Source: a bacterium
GTDB taxonomy: Bacteria > Auribacterota > Auribacteria > Auribacterales > Auribacteraceae
Length of the DNA: 64,000 bases
Direction of reading: 5' to 3'
NCBI GenBank assembly: GCA_018435605.1
Contig: JAHDNF010000004.1
Coordinates: forward strand, 62,001-126,000
This document shows, one piece after another, positions 34,749 through 43,744 of the stretch. A program made the position numbers and the translations under genes. The notes beneath the pieces were generated by a model. The model worked only from the letters and a program-made list of their open reading frames with translations, was not told the origin of the DNA and searched no databases. Position 1 is the first letter of the stretch, and each line of letters opens with the position of its first letter.

Positions 34749-35909
34749 TTATATGAAATTTTTATGGATGGCGTCCGGCTGAAACGACGGCTCGTAAAGA
34801 TCGTCGTTTTCCACAATTTTTATCATTTCTAAATTCCGTTTCGCGTATAGGCATGTGACGTTGCAGTATATCCGCGGATCAAGATTTTTTCTAAAATGGT
34901 ACGAATCTTCCCATACTCCGTAAAAACCGTTTTTGTGGTTTAGAAAGTTGCCGAGTATACCTTTTTTCGATCCGGTAAACGTGCAACATGTGTACACGTT
35001 TCCCGCGCCTTCAACGACGCATAGAATATCTTTGGTATAGCAATAATGATAATCGTTGTTATGATCGAGAATATTATTGCACCTTTCAGGTATCAGATTG
35101 ATAATCTGAAATGATTCGTCGGCGATGTCTTCGACCGCTTTTTGCGATAACACTATGCCTTCCATAACTTTCTTCTGGTCGGTAAAGAAATCCATATGCT
35201 GATCTGAAAATGTTATGCTGAGCCTTATATTGTCCGCGCCCCGGTCTTTTACAATAGCGCATAAATCGTATACGTCAAGCTCGTTACCGTTTGCCATTAC
35301 AAACCCGACTCCCAGCCTGAATTCATCTTTGTGCCCGCCTGCCTGCCGGATTTTGCTTATCGCGTCAAGCGCGGCGTAAAAATGGTGTTCCGGCGCGTTG
35401 CGCAAAGCGCTGTAAGACTGGGGCGTAGCCGCGTCTATTGATACGCGCATCCACGTAAGGTTCGGCGCCAACAAGTTAGCTAAATCGTCGTCGAGTAGCG
35501 TCCCATTGGTGACAAGCCCCACGTCAAAACCTGCATTGAACAGTTCCTCGAACATTTTATATTTATATTTATGCGCAAGCGGTTCGCCGCCGCCCGTAAC
35601 TTCTACAGCCTTTACGCCTATACGTTTCATATCTGCTATAAGCGACATGATTGATTCGATGGACAGCATCTGGCGGTAATCGAAATTCGACGAGTTTTTG
35701 TTGTCGGGCATTCTATACGAACAGAAACTGCATCTCTGGTTACATACGTTGCTGGGCATAAGATGAACTTGGGTTAATGTATCATTATCGCCGGTTCTGA
35801 GTTTCGATATCAAATCGGGATGGCACGCAAGTTTGTTTACCATGTATGGATTTTTATTTATTTGCGGTTGAGTGCGTTTAAGAGATTTATTCTTCTGCGC
35901 AACATTCAT
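34749..35909 (-). CDS. Radical SAM/SPASM domain protein
   Basis: A 386-residue radical SAM enzyme. The cluster motif is Cys56-x3-Cys60-x2-Cys63 (CNQRCSFC) with GGGEP downstream (VEVTGGGEPLAHKY). The C-terminal region has a SPASM-like set of cysteines (CYTKDILC, CCTF, CNVTC) that would hold one or two additional [4Fe-4S] clusters. SPASM enzymes modify peptides or sugars by radical chemistry. The ribosome site is AAAGGAA about 8 bases before ATG. It lies behind asnB and 161 bases separate them, with a weak AT-rich hairpin between. The substrate is unknown; a surface glycan or a peptide is equally possible. Confidence 0.88.
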   Translation of the reverse strand: MNVAQKNKSLKRTQPQINKNPYMVNKLACHPDLISKLRTGDNDTLTQVHLMPSNVCNQRCSFCSYRMPDNKNSSNFDYRQMLSIESIMSLIADMKRIGVKAVEVTGGGEPLAHKYKYKMFEELFNAGFDVGLVTNGTLLDDDLANLLAPNLTWMRVSIDAATPQSYSALRNAPEHHFYAALDAISKIRQAGGHKDEFRLGVGFVMANGNELDVYDLCAIVKDRGADNIRLSITFSDQHMDFFTDQKKVMEGIVLSQKAVEDIADESFQIINLIPERCNNILDHNNDYHYCYTKDILCVVEGAGNVYTCCTFTGSKKGILGNFLNHKNGFYGVWEDSYHFRKNLDPRIYCNVTCLYAKRNLEMIKIVENDDLYEPSFQPDAIHKNFI

Positions 35910-36178
35910 CGAGTATTCCTTTTAGGTTTGGTGGATTTAACATGGCACAGCGATTTTTCAGTCAAACTCTATGAAATCATCATCAAAGCATCATTTGTGC
36001 CAGCCGGTTAAATCAGGTCTATCGGCAACAAATATGGAGCTAATTTCAGCTATATGTCTAAATAAACTACAGGCCGGTTAAAAATCTTCCATGAGAAAAA
36101 TTTTTATATATATTTATCGGCTTGAAGTGATAGAATCGCATACATAGAGTTATTGATATTCAGCAGGGAGAATTTTGT

Positions 36179-37060
36179 ATGAGCGAATTCCATGACGTAA
36201 CACTCGATAACGTATCACAAAAAGCGGCCGCTTTATCGCAACGATACTGTTTGCGCTTAAATACAGTTGCAGGGGAAAAAGCCTGCTCACTGTCCGATAA
36301 AATGTGCGTAAGAGTAACCATAACCGCCGATACTATACTGTTTAACAACAGCACCGCCGATTTTAAAGTCAGGGAATTCATTTTTACCGATCGGGATTAC
36401 AACGTATTGAGTAAATTCGAGCTGAAAACCGATGAACCATGGCTTGTTTCCGCCGTTGTGCCGTACAAGAATTTTTATATTGTCTGCTATATCGATACCA
36501 AACCGAAACCGGCGCTTTATCTGGCAGATATCTACTCCGATACGTTTAACAGGGAAGGAGAATTGGCGGAAATCATCCCATTTTTCAAAGACAGACAGAT
36601 AGCTTTTGCCGTATCCGATACGGCCGGCGGAATATTTTTTCTTGAAGCATATACGGGGATGTTGCACTACATGGCGGACGACGGCCAAATTACTTCTTAT
36701 AACGGCAATTTTATGATCCCTAACCATGCATCGTTTTTTAATGGATCCCTGTATATCGCCGATATCCACAAAGTACTGGAATTGCGGGAAACATCAAACA
36801 TTATCGCGTTTAAGGACGGCGTTTTTCATGAAACCGGTATTCTAGGCGGATGTATTGAAGGATGCGACAAATTGAATTGCTTTTTCGTTACATCTAGCTT
36901 TGCTGAGAAAATACTTCGGAAATATGATTATGAAAACAATCTTATCTTCGAGAAAAACTTCGATTATGAACAGAACGTTATAACCCCTCGCGCTATAGGG
37001 GTTAATAAAAACCACCTGATTATCATTGACGGCCGACCGTATATCTATGACATTTTCTGA
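36179..37060 (+). CDS. Hypothetical protein, beta-rich (propeller-like)
   Basis: A 293-residue protein of unknown family. It has no signal peptide or membrane segment. Repeating patterns such as YKNFYIVCYIDTKPKPALYLADI, ISDTAGGIFFLEAYTGMLH-like strands and FNGSLYIADIHKVLEL suggest a beta-propeller, as in proteins that scaffold or bind glycans. GGAG lies 9 bases before ATG. It stands alone between the radical SAM gene (leftward) and a glycosyltransferase (leftward), with its own possible weak promoter in the 270-base upstream gap (TTGAAG-17-TAGAGT at 36122-36150). Confidence 0.6.
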   Translation: MSEFHDVTLDNVSQKAAALSQRYCLRLNTVAGEKACSLSDKMCVRVTITADTILFNNSTADFKVREFIFTDRDYNVLSKFELKTDEPWLVSAVVPYKNFYIVCYIDTKPKPALYLADIYSDTFNREGELAEIIPFFKDRQIAFAVSDTAGGIFFLEAYTGMLHYMADDGQITSYNGNFMIPNHASFFNGSLYIADIHKVLELRETSNIIAFKDGVFHETGILGGCIEGCDKLNCFFVTSSFAEKILRKYDYENNLIFEKNFDYEQNVITPRAIGVNKNHLIIIDGRPYIYDIF

Positions 37061-37164
37061 AATTTGTTGGTAGGCTATAAAATCGATAGATAAAATTTAC
37101 TTCTTTTCATTATGGGAAGATGTTTATCCGAGGCGCGGTTTTATAGCTCGTTTATGTATTAAAT

Positions 37165-38379
37165 TCACAAGCTCTTAAGGGTTTGGATGTATATATTGAT
37201 ACGGCTTTGTATGGAAACATGTTTTACCGCCCATTGCGATAACTCTTGACGCCGTGTATCGTCGTGCATCAAAAAAGGTTTTATTTTCCGGATTACCTCG
37301 TCGTCGTCATCCATGTCATCGAGAACGGCACAAAATTCGGTTTGCGAAATCATATCCGAAAAATCCGATATTTTTTCCGTCATAATCACCGGTAACCCGC
37401 ATGCCGTGTAATCGCCGAATTTTCCCGGAGACGCCGCTTGGTTCATGGTGTGTTTCGACCTGAGCAAAAAACCTATATCCGCCGCATTAAGGTAATATGC
37501 TATTTGATCGTAATCCACCTGTTTTAGCAGATAATCGCCAGCCTTTACATCATATTTATTGAGAAACTCTTGCGCTATAGAATGGTCGTTATCCGGAACC
37601 AGAAGGATAAGATACGCATTTTCCGCCACGGTTCGTTTGATCAAACTGAATATTTCTATAGTCCGCGATATGTTTTGCCAGCTGTAAAATACGTTCCCTA
37701 TAAAAGTCATCGCGAATTTTGTCTCGATATTTAATTCACGGCGGGCACAGGTTCGCAAGCGGGGCGAATAATAATTCCGACCGCAGTCGACACCGGTTGA
37801 CAGCGTGCTTATTTTCTCACGCAGGCTCAGTTCAGGATACCTGCCGCATAGGGTTTCTTTAAAAAAATCCGACAGCACGAAAATGTGATCGGCTTTTTTG
37901 AGCGTTTGAGGCAATCTGGCTATACCTTTATCCATGCTTCTGATAGTTTGATCGTAAAATTTTTCTTTGTACGCATGTTGCACGAGATATTCCTTTTCCG
38001 CCTCGGCGTCGCCTTCCAGCTCTATTATACATTTAAGCCGGTCTTTGAAAATTTTTTTCAAAGTGTCGAACTGGTTTATATCCTGCTTTTTCAGTTGAAC
38101 TATCACCTTTTTGTGCAACAAAAGATACCAGCCGAAAAACAAATTGATCAATCGCTGTTTAGTTTCCGTTTTTTTATAACGCAGTATATGAAAGTAATCA
38201 TATCGGCTGAATTTTTCAACCAGATCGATTTGCTCGGCATAAACTGAATCAGGTAAAACGGTTACCATATTTATAGGCAACCCGTGTTCTCGCGCCGCGT
38301 CGACCCATCCTTTGTAGAAATGAACATGGCTTGAAAGAGTGCCTCTCAAAAAATAAAAATATTTCGTTCTCAGAAACAC
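37165..38379 (-). CDS. Glycosyltransferase, GT-B fold (GT4-like)
   Basis: A 404-residue GT-B glycosyltransferase. The central part has DHIFVLSDFFKETLCGRYPE and STGVDCGRNYY, the typical opening of the nucleotide-sugar half, then FIGNVFYSWQNISRTIEIF. The C-terminal donor site is KFGDYTACGLPVIMTE. The start is probably GTG at 38379, because AAAGGAA stands a few bases upstream; the frame extends to a TTG at 38436 with no site. Predicted cytosolic, acting on a lipid-linked or nucleotide substrate. The sugar is not readable. Confidence 0.8.
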   Translation of the reverse strand: MFLRTKYFYFLRGTLSSHVHFYKGWVDAAREHGLPINMVTVLPDSVYAEQIDLVEKFSRYDYFHILRYKKTETKQRLINLFFGWYLLLHKKVIVQLKKQDINQFDTLKKIFKDRLKCIIELEGDAEAEKEYLVQHAYKEKFYDQTIRSMDKGIARLPQTLKKADHIFVLSDFFKETLCGRYPELSLREKISTLSTGVDCGRNYYSPRLRTCARRELNIETKFAMTFIGNVFYSWQNISRTIEIFSLIKRTVAENAYLILLVPDNDHSIAQEFLNKYDVKAGDYLLKQVDYDQIAYYLNAADIGFLLRSKHTMNQAASPGKFGDYTACGLPVIMTEKISDFSDMISQTEFCAVLDDMDDDDEVIRKIKPFLMHDDTRRQELSQWAVKHVSIQSRINIYIQTLKSL

Positions 38380-38639
38380 CCGATTTCCTTTCGTAAGATA
38401 TGAAAACCGATACCGGTAGCGTGTTTTTTCTCGCAAATACTATTCCTGATAAATATTTGTTCATATATCTTTTATTGTATGGCGTAATACTGTAAAACCG
38501 TGTAGTTTTTTTAATCACATTGACGTAAATCGGATGCGCTACGCAAGACAGTCTGCTCGCTACAGGCTGGTATGTTTATTGCTTTTAAAAACTATAAACA
38601 AAAAATTGATAACATTTTCCGATAGCGAGGGAATTTGCA

Positions 38640-40544
38640 ATGATCAAAACCCGTATGTTCATACATGCGACCCGTGCTGTTAAAAATATGCGCGGTCTGC
38701 CGTCTTTGGTTCTGGAAACTGCCGGTAAAAATCCGATTCTCGTTAATATGATTATGCGACTGCAGAAATCGGAAACACTCGATTGCATTCATATCGTTAC
38801 ATCCAATAACCCGTGCGATGACGCTGTCGCCGAAGCGGTGAATCCTATATCCGTTTGGGACACTAATATTCCAGTGGAACTGATAAGGATTCCGTCAAAC
38901 AATCCGTACGCGATCACCGAATCGAATATTTTTCGATCTTCCGATTTATTGTACAACATACCTCACTACGCTTTTTACAGCGCCGAACACCTGACCGCCT
39001 TTTGCGCTACTGCCGCCTGTGATTTGGCGTTGGTTTGCACAGCGGACGACGTTCCGCTTATCGAACCTGAAACAATAGACCATATTGTGCGAAAATACAG
39101 TAAAAAAGGTGTAGCCTACGGATGTTTGTATCGCCATGAAATCGAGATTTTTGCTGTGCCGGTAGCTGAGTTGTCCGCAAAAACAGCGGCTTGCCAATAT
39201 AAACGCAACAGCAGATTTAAGGATGAGTCCGCGCGGGTAAAAGATACTGTAAACAACCTGATATCTCGAAATTCCACTCTCGACCGCGCAAAAATAGAAC
39301 GGGAAAAACTTGACGCAATCAAGCAATATTTCGGACGCCCTATTCATTGCAAGGAAATACTGGATAAATTTTACGATGGAAAAACCTTCGGTGTCGCGTG
39401 TAACAAAAATCAGGAAAATGAATTTTATCCCGTTCACTCACAACGACAACTTGAAACACTACGAACTTTCACAGACAACTATGATTCCCTGACACTGGAA
39501 ACATTTCGGTGTGCCTACGACACGCTCGGACAATCCGTTTACCCGTCGGTTCTGGAAATAGAAGTTACCGGCAGATGCAACCTTTCCTGCGCCGACTGCC
39601 CTAACACAGTTATGACACGCCCGAAAAAGGATATGGATGCGGATGTATACAGGTCGATAATAGACCGGTTCGGCGATATGACGGCTATGGTGTTTTTATC
39701 GGGATACGGCGAACCGACGCTTCATCCAAAAATAATAGATTTCATAAAATACGCCAAGGATAAACAAATTACCCGTGTCTGCATTGAAACAAACGGTTCG
39801 ACGCTGACAGAATCTTATTTAGAACAACTTATCGATGCACAGCTTGATATACTGGTAGTAAACGTAGACGCTATAGATATTTACGGCAAATCAGGCGACC
39901 TGTTTGCGTCCGATGCCATGGTAGAACTGGTTATGGCAGTCAAGAAAAAACACAATTCCGCTGTTCCGTATCTGGTTGTGCAAACAGTCAACCGGTCATC
40001 CCGGCAACAGCAGATCGATTACTATTACGACCGATGGGAATATCTGACGGACGCTACCGCAATTCAATCTTTCAACGATTTCTGCGATACCTTCGACCGA
40101 AAAGAGTTTATCGACATGTCGCCGGCAGACGGCATACATTTCTGTCAAAAAACAAGCAATAATCTTTTTATTTTATCAGACGGCAAACCGGCGGTGTGCA
40201 AACAAAGGTTCAACGGGTCGGACGACTATACGGAAAACGATTTGCTTTCCTACTGGCAAAACCATTTTGTCAAAGGCGGCCGCTACGAATTTTGCAAGGG
40301 ATGTTCACAAAAATATTTCAGGGATATTTTCGTTACCCATTATCCCGACTTTATATTGAGAAACAAATTAACCCGCAAAATGCATACATTGCTTATCGAT
40401 GAAAAAATCGACGAAGGAAATAATTTTTTTAAGACGAAAAAGTACGCTGAAGCGCTCAAATGCTGGGAACAGGTGTTGTCGGTATACCCTGACAATCAAG
40501 ATATACACGAAAAACTTCAAATCTTGGAAACCATTGCGCCATGA
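38640..40544 (+). CDS. Fusion: nucleotidyltransferase-like domain, radical SAM/SPASM domain and C-terminal TPR (spiro-SPASM-like)
   Basis: A 634-residue fusion. Residues about 1-190 resemble a nucleotidyl (cytidylyl) transferase: MFIHATRAVKNMRGLPSLVL, VCTADDVPLIEPETI. Residues about 300-560 are a radical SAM domain with Cys313-x3-Cys317-x2-Cys320 (CNLSCADC), SGYGEPTLHP and a SPASM-like tail (CKQRF, CKGC). The last 50 residues form a TPR (NFFKTKKYAEALKCWEQVLSVYPDN). The first two parts match the arrangement named spiro-SPASM in spirochaetes. GAGGGAA is 6 bases before ATG; the stop overlaps the following glycosyltransferase start (ATGA). It may activate and modify the same sugar or peptide. Substrate unknown. 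Confidence 0.85.
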   Translation: MIKTRMFIHATRAVKNMRGLPSLVLETAGKNPILVNMIMRLQKSETLDCIHIVTSNNPCDDAVAEAVNPISVWDTNIPVELIRIPSNNPYAITESNIFRSSDLLYNIPHYAFYSAEHLTAFCATAACDLALVCTADDVPLIEPETIDHIVRKYSKKGVAYGCLYRHEIEIFAVPVAELSAKTAACQYKRNSRFKDESARVKDTVNNLISRNSTLDRAKIEREKLDAIKQYFGRPIHCKEILDKFYDGKTFGVACNKNQENEFYPVHSQRQLETLRTFTDNYDSLTLETFRCAYDTLGQSVYPSVLEIEVTGRCNLSCADCPNTVMTRPKKDMDADVYRSIIDRFGDMTAMVFLSGYGEPTLHPKIIDFIKYAKDKQITRVCIETNGSTLTESYLEQLIDAQLDILVVNVDAIDIYGKSGDLFASDAMVELVMAVKKKHNSAVPYLVVQTVNRSSRQQQIDYYYDRWEYLTDATAIQSFNDFCDTFDRKEFIDMSPADGIHFCQKTSNNLFILSDGKPAVCKQRFNGSDDYTENDLLSYWQNHFVKGGRYEFCKGCSQKYFRDIFVTHYPDFILRNKLTRKMHTLLIDEKIDEGNNFFKTKKYAEALKCWEQVLSVYPDNQDIHEKLQILETIAP

Positions 40545-42178
40545 GCTACGCTAAAGCGTCACGGCATCTGCCCGAAAATCGGCGCGTTATCTCATCAAAA
40601 ACAATCGACATAGCGTTTATAGGTTATTTTTTCGATATGGGAGGCGTACAGAAATCATGCCTGACCATAGCCGAACATCTAAAAGACCGCGGTTTTTCAT
40701 TTCATATGATCAACTTGCAAAATACCTTTTTTCAGGAACGCTTCAAAGCATGCGGAGTATGCCGTAGCATCACCGAACCGCGCGATGTAATACGTTACCT
40801 GCAGGAAAACAATATTGATATAGTACATGTAAATAATTGCGATTCCGGAAGTTATTTTGCTCATTGCGCGGGGGTTACGCACATCGTGGAACGCCTCGAC
40901 GGGTACGCCTCGGCATTTATTTTCGACAAAACTCCGGTTGACTGCATAGTCGCATCCACAGATGCGGTATACGAACGGGCGCTTAAAGAATATCCCCATA
41001 AATATGTCGATTTGATCTATAACGGTGTGGACACATCGTTGTTTCAGCCGCGCCGGACATGCGCTACACCGTTGCGGGACAGGCTCGGAATTCGGGAAAG
41101 CGATATAGTGGTCGGTTATCTGGGCAGAATTTCCAGAGAAAAACGTCAAGACAAGCTGATCGAACTTTTCGCCCGGACGCTACAATCTAATCCCGGCTTA
41201 AAACTTATTTTGATGGGCAATGACCACCAAGACGGATACCGCGAACTGCTGGCAGAAAAAATATCCAATATGTCCCTGCATAAATCGGTATTCCTAATGG
41301 AAGGCACGGAACATCCCGAACATGTCATTCCTGAATTCGATATCGGAGTCATTTTTACAGGGACGTATACCAAACCGGACGGATCAGTGCATATCCCTCG
41401 CGAAGGATACCCCAATGCGCTCATGGAAACCATGTCTACCGGTATACCGGTAGTAGCCACAAATTGCGGGGAAATACCTTTACTCGTACAGCACGGCAAA
41501 ACAGGTTTTGTTTTTGATGTGAATGATGAAACCGGTTTTAAGGACGCGCTTATCGAACTCTCCAACAACAAGCGCCTGAGAAAAGAAATGGGTGAAAACG
41601 CCAGAAAATATGTAGTTAATCATTTTGCTATCGAATCTATGGTAAACCGCTATGAAAAGTTGTACCGCCGGATTCTTGATCCTGATTTCTCTATAAAATA
41701 CCCAAAATCAAGGCACGGAACAGATAAATACTTTATGACGAAAAATTTTGACATTACTAATGTCCAGTCTAAGAATAAAACGCTTGTCATCCGTTCCGGC
41801 AGTAAACCTATGGCGGATATTCTGGTAGACAGGCTTCGGGAATCCGGAGTTGAAAAAATATCGTTTCTGTGCACTGAAAAAAATTATGCCGATATCAGGA
41901 AATATGAAATCCATGACGAGATTTTTGTGTATTGCTACTCCGACCGTTTTGACCCAGAACGCATGGGATGTATCATCTCTGAGATAAATGACCGCAATTA
42001 TGATTATATCTTTTTTATCTTAAATAACTACAATGGGTTGCGGATGGAATCGGCAGACCGTTTTTACGAGTCGTTAAAATCATTCAAAGCATCAAAAAAT
42101 ATTTTCGATCTTTGCGACTCTTTATCTGCTGACAAAAAAATAGCAGTTACCGCATGCGGTTCTATGTTCGAATGGTAA
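40541..42178 (+). CDS. GT4 glycosyltransferase with C-terminal extra domain (paralogue A)
   Basis: A 545-residue protein. Residues about 15-380 form a GT4 glycosyltransferase: DMGGVQKSCLTIAEHLKDRGF at the acceptor side and REGYPNALMETMSTGIPVVATN, the E-x7-E donor site. Residues about 390-545 are an additional Rossmann-like domain (KTLVIRSGSKPMADILVDRLRESG, NYDYIFFILNN). The same two-domain layout is in the convergent neighbour at 42182, so the pair is paralogous. It is translationally coupled to the radical SAM fusion (ATGA). It probably transfers a sugar to the island's glycan; the extra domain's role is unknown. Confidence 0.83.
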   Translation: MSYAKASRHLPENRRVISSKTIDIAFIGYFFDMGGVQKSCLTIAEHLKDRGFSFHMINLQNTFFQERFKACGVCRSITEPRDVIRYLQENNIDIVHVNNCDSGSYFAHCAGVTHIVERLDGYASAFIFDKTPVDCIVASTDAVYERALKEYPHKYVDLIYNGVDTSLFQPRRTCATPLRDRLGIRESDIVVGYLGRISREKRQDKLIELFARTLQSNPGLKLILMGNDHQDGYRELLAEKISNMSLHKSVFLMEGTEHPEHVIPEFDIGVIFTGTYTKPDGSVHIPREGYPNALMETMSTGIPVVATNCGEIPLLVQHGKTGFVFDVNDETGFKDALIELSNNKRLRKEMGENARKYVVNHFAIESMVNRYEKLYRRILDPDFSIKYPKSRHGTDKYFMTKNFDITNVQSKNKTLVIRSGSKPMADILVDRLRESGVEKISFLCTEKNYADIRKYEIHDEIFVYCYSDRFDPERMGCIISEINDRNYDYIFFILNNYNGLRMESADRFYESLKSFKASKNIFDLCDSLSADKKIAVTACGSMFEW

Positions 42179-42181
42179 CCG

Positions 42182-43744
42182 TCAGCGGGGAAACACGAAA
42201 CTCCTTATACCCCCTCTTATAGATGTGGTTACTACTGTTTTGCTTGCGCGGATTGAGTTTACTATTGGCGTAATATTTCCACATCCCCTGCCTAAAAAAT
42301 CGTTATATATAAAAAACAGGTAATCGAAAGATTCGTCGTTTATACGTTGTATCAAATCGGACATCAATTCCAGATCAAACGTATCCGAGGCATCGTAGCG
42401 GTAAATTTTTTCGATATAATCACAATCGGCGCATTCATGAAAATTGTTGCGGTGGCACAATATTGAGATTTTCGGTTGGGAAAACAGCTTGCCGGTCATA
42501 TCAAAAATTCCTTCCATGATATGCCTGCTTCCCGATCTAAAAATTAGGATTTTAGCAGGATGTCCTGTCTTACGGGTCATAGGAAATGGGTTTCCTAAAT
42601 AATGATTTGCCATAGCTCTTCGCGCGTAAGGGTATTCGATGGAAAATTCGTTAGAAAGAACAAACCTGTAAAGTTTTTCGTAGCGTTGCGCCATCAGGGA
42701 AAAACTGAATTTTTTTTCGATAAATTCCCGGCCGTTCGCGCCCATATAGGTACGTAGCTGTTGATTGTCGATCAATTCAAGTAGCCGGACGCTAAACGCA
42801 TCCGTATCGTCCATCCCTACGATAAAACCGGTTCTGCCGTCTTGTATCACACCGTCTACATCACCGGAGTTGGTGGCGACCAGAGGTTTGCCCATGGCTG
42901 ACAGCTCAAGCAGTGCGTTTGTGTACCCTTCCACCGTAACATCGGTTGACCCGTCCGGTCTTTTGTATGTCCCGGCAATGTATACGCCGATATCAAACAT
43001 ATTCATAACCTGTTGCGGAAATTCAGTTTGAGGGAGAAAAAAGATTTTATCGGAAAGCTGTAATCCGGCTATTTTATCAACCAGAAAATTATAATGCGCC
43101 TTCTCGTTAGGCCTTGTTGTCGTTCCCAGGATGGCGAGTTTGACATTGCAGTGTGTACGGGATATATTCGAAAACACATCCACCAGCTTATCGATACATT
43201 TTTCCTCGGACAAGCGACCCGAATAACCTACGACTATATCATCCTGACCGATGCCAAGCTGTTCGCGAAGAACAGGGTTACTACCGGACGGCGCAAACAT
43301 TTGCAAATCGACTCCGTTTACAATCTTTATATTGTATTTTTCCGGATACCGTTCCGCGCTTTGCTCCAAAACTCTTTGAGTAGAAGAAATAATGCTGTCT
43401 ACCGGCATCTTGTCGAACATGAACGCGGATTTCAGTCCGTCTACACGCTCTACAATCCCCTTCACTCCGGCAAGATACGCCACCAGACCTCCATACGCGG
43501 AATGGTTGAGTTGAACCAAATCTATTTTATTTTCAATAAGATACCCCAGAAGGTCATGTTCGTCCGGTATATGGCGGCAAATTCCGTATTCATGAAATTT
43601 ATTTTGAAAGTCGTTGCGGTCGCAGGAGATGAAATGGAACTCGAATCCTCGTTCCCGCAACTGCTGGGCTATCATCAGCATCGATTTTTGTATCCCGCCA
43701 AATGAAAAAGTATACGATATGAACGCAGTTCTTATTGCTGTCAT
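42182..43744 (-). CDS. GT4 glycosyltransferase with C-terminal extra domain (paralogue B)
   Basis: A 520-residue protein of the same build as the gene it converges on: GT4 acceptor motif FSFGGIQKSMLMIAQQLRERGF, donor E-x7-E motif EGYTNALLELSAMGKPLVATN, and a C-terminal domain from about residue 385 (KILIFRSGSRHIMEGIFDM, FDYLFFIYND). Three bases separate its stop from that of the paralogue, tail to tail. It is coupled to the ATP-grasp fusion upstream by an ATGA overlap. Likely a second glycosyltransferase of the same pathway with a different donor or acceptor. Confidence 0.83.
   Translation of the reverse strand: MTAIRTAFISYTFSFGGIQKSMLMIAQQLRERGFEFHFISCDRNDFQNKFHEYGICRHIPDEHDLLGYLIENKIDLVQLNHSAYGGLVAYLAGVKGIVERVDGLKSAFMFDKMPVDSIISSTQRVLEQSAERYPEKYNIKIVNGVDLQMFAPSGSNPVLREQLGIGQDDIVVGYSGRLSEEKCIDKLVDVFSNISRTHCNVKLAILGTTTRPNEKAHYNFLVDKIAGLQLSDKIFFLPQTEFPQQVMNMFDIGVYIAGTYKRPDGSTDVTVEGYTNALLELSAMGKPLVATNSGDVDGVIQDGRTGFIVGMDDTDAFSVRLLELIDNQQLRTYMGANGREFIEKKFSFSLMAQRYEKLYRFVLSNEFSIEYPYARRAMANHYLGNPFPMTRKTGHPAKILIFRSGSRHIMEGIFDMTGKLFSQPKISILCHRNNFHECADCDYIEKIYRYDASDTFDLELMSDLIQRINDESFDYLFFIYNDFLGRGCGNITPIVNSIRASKTVVTTSIRGGIRSFVFPR

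Noticed and set aside
43094-43705. 203-codon plus-strand frame opposite the second GT4 gene
   Set aside because: Antisense to a clear glycosyltransferase; no start signals or domain.
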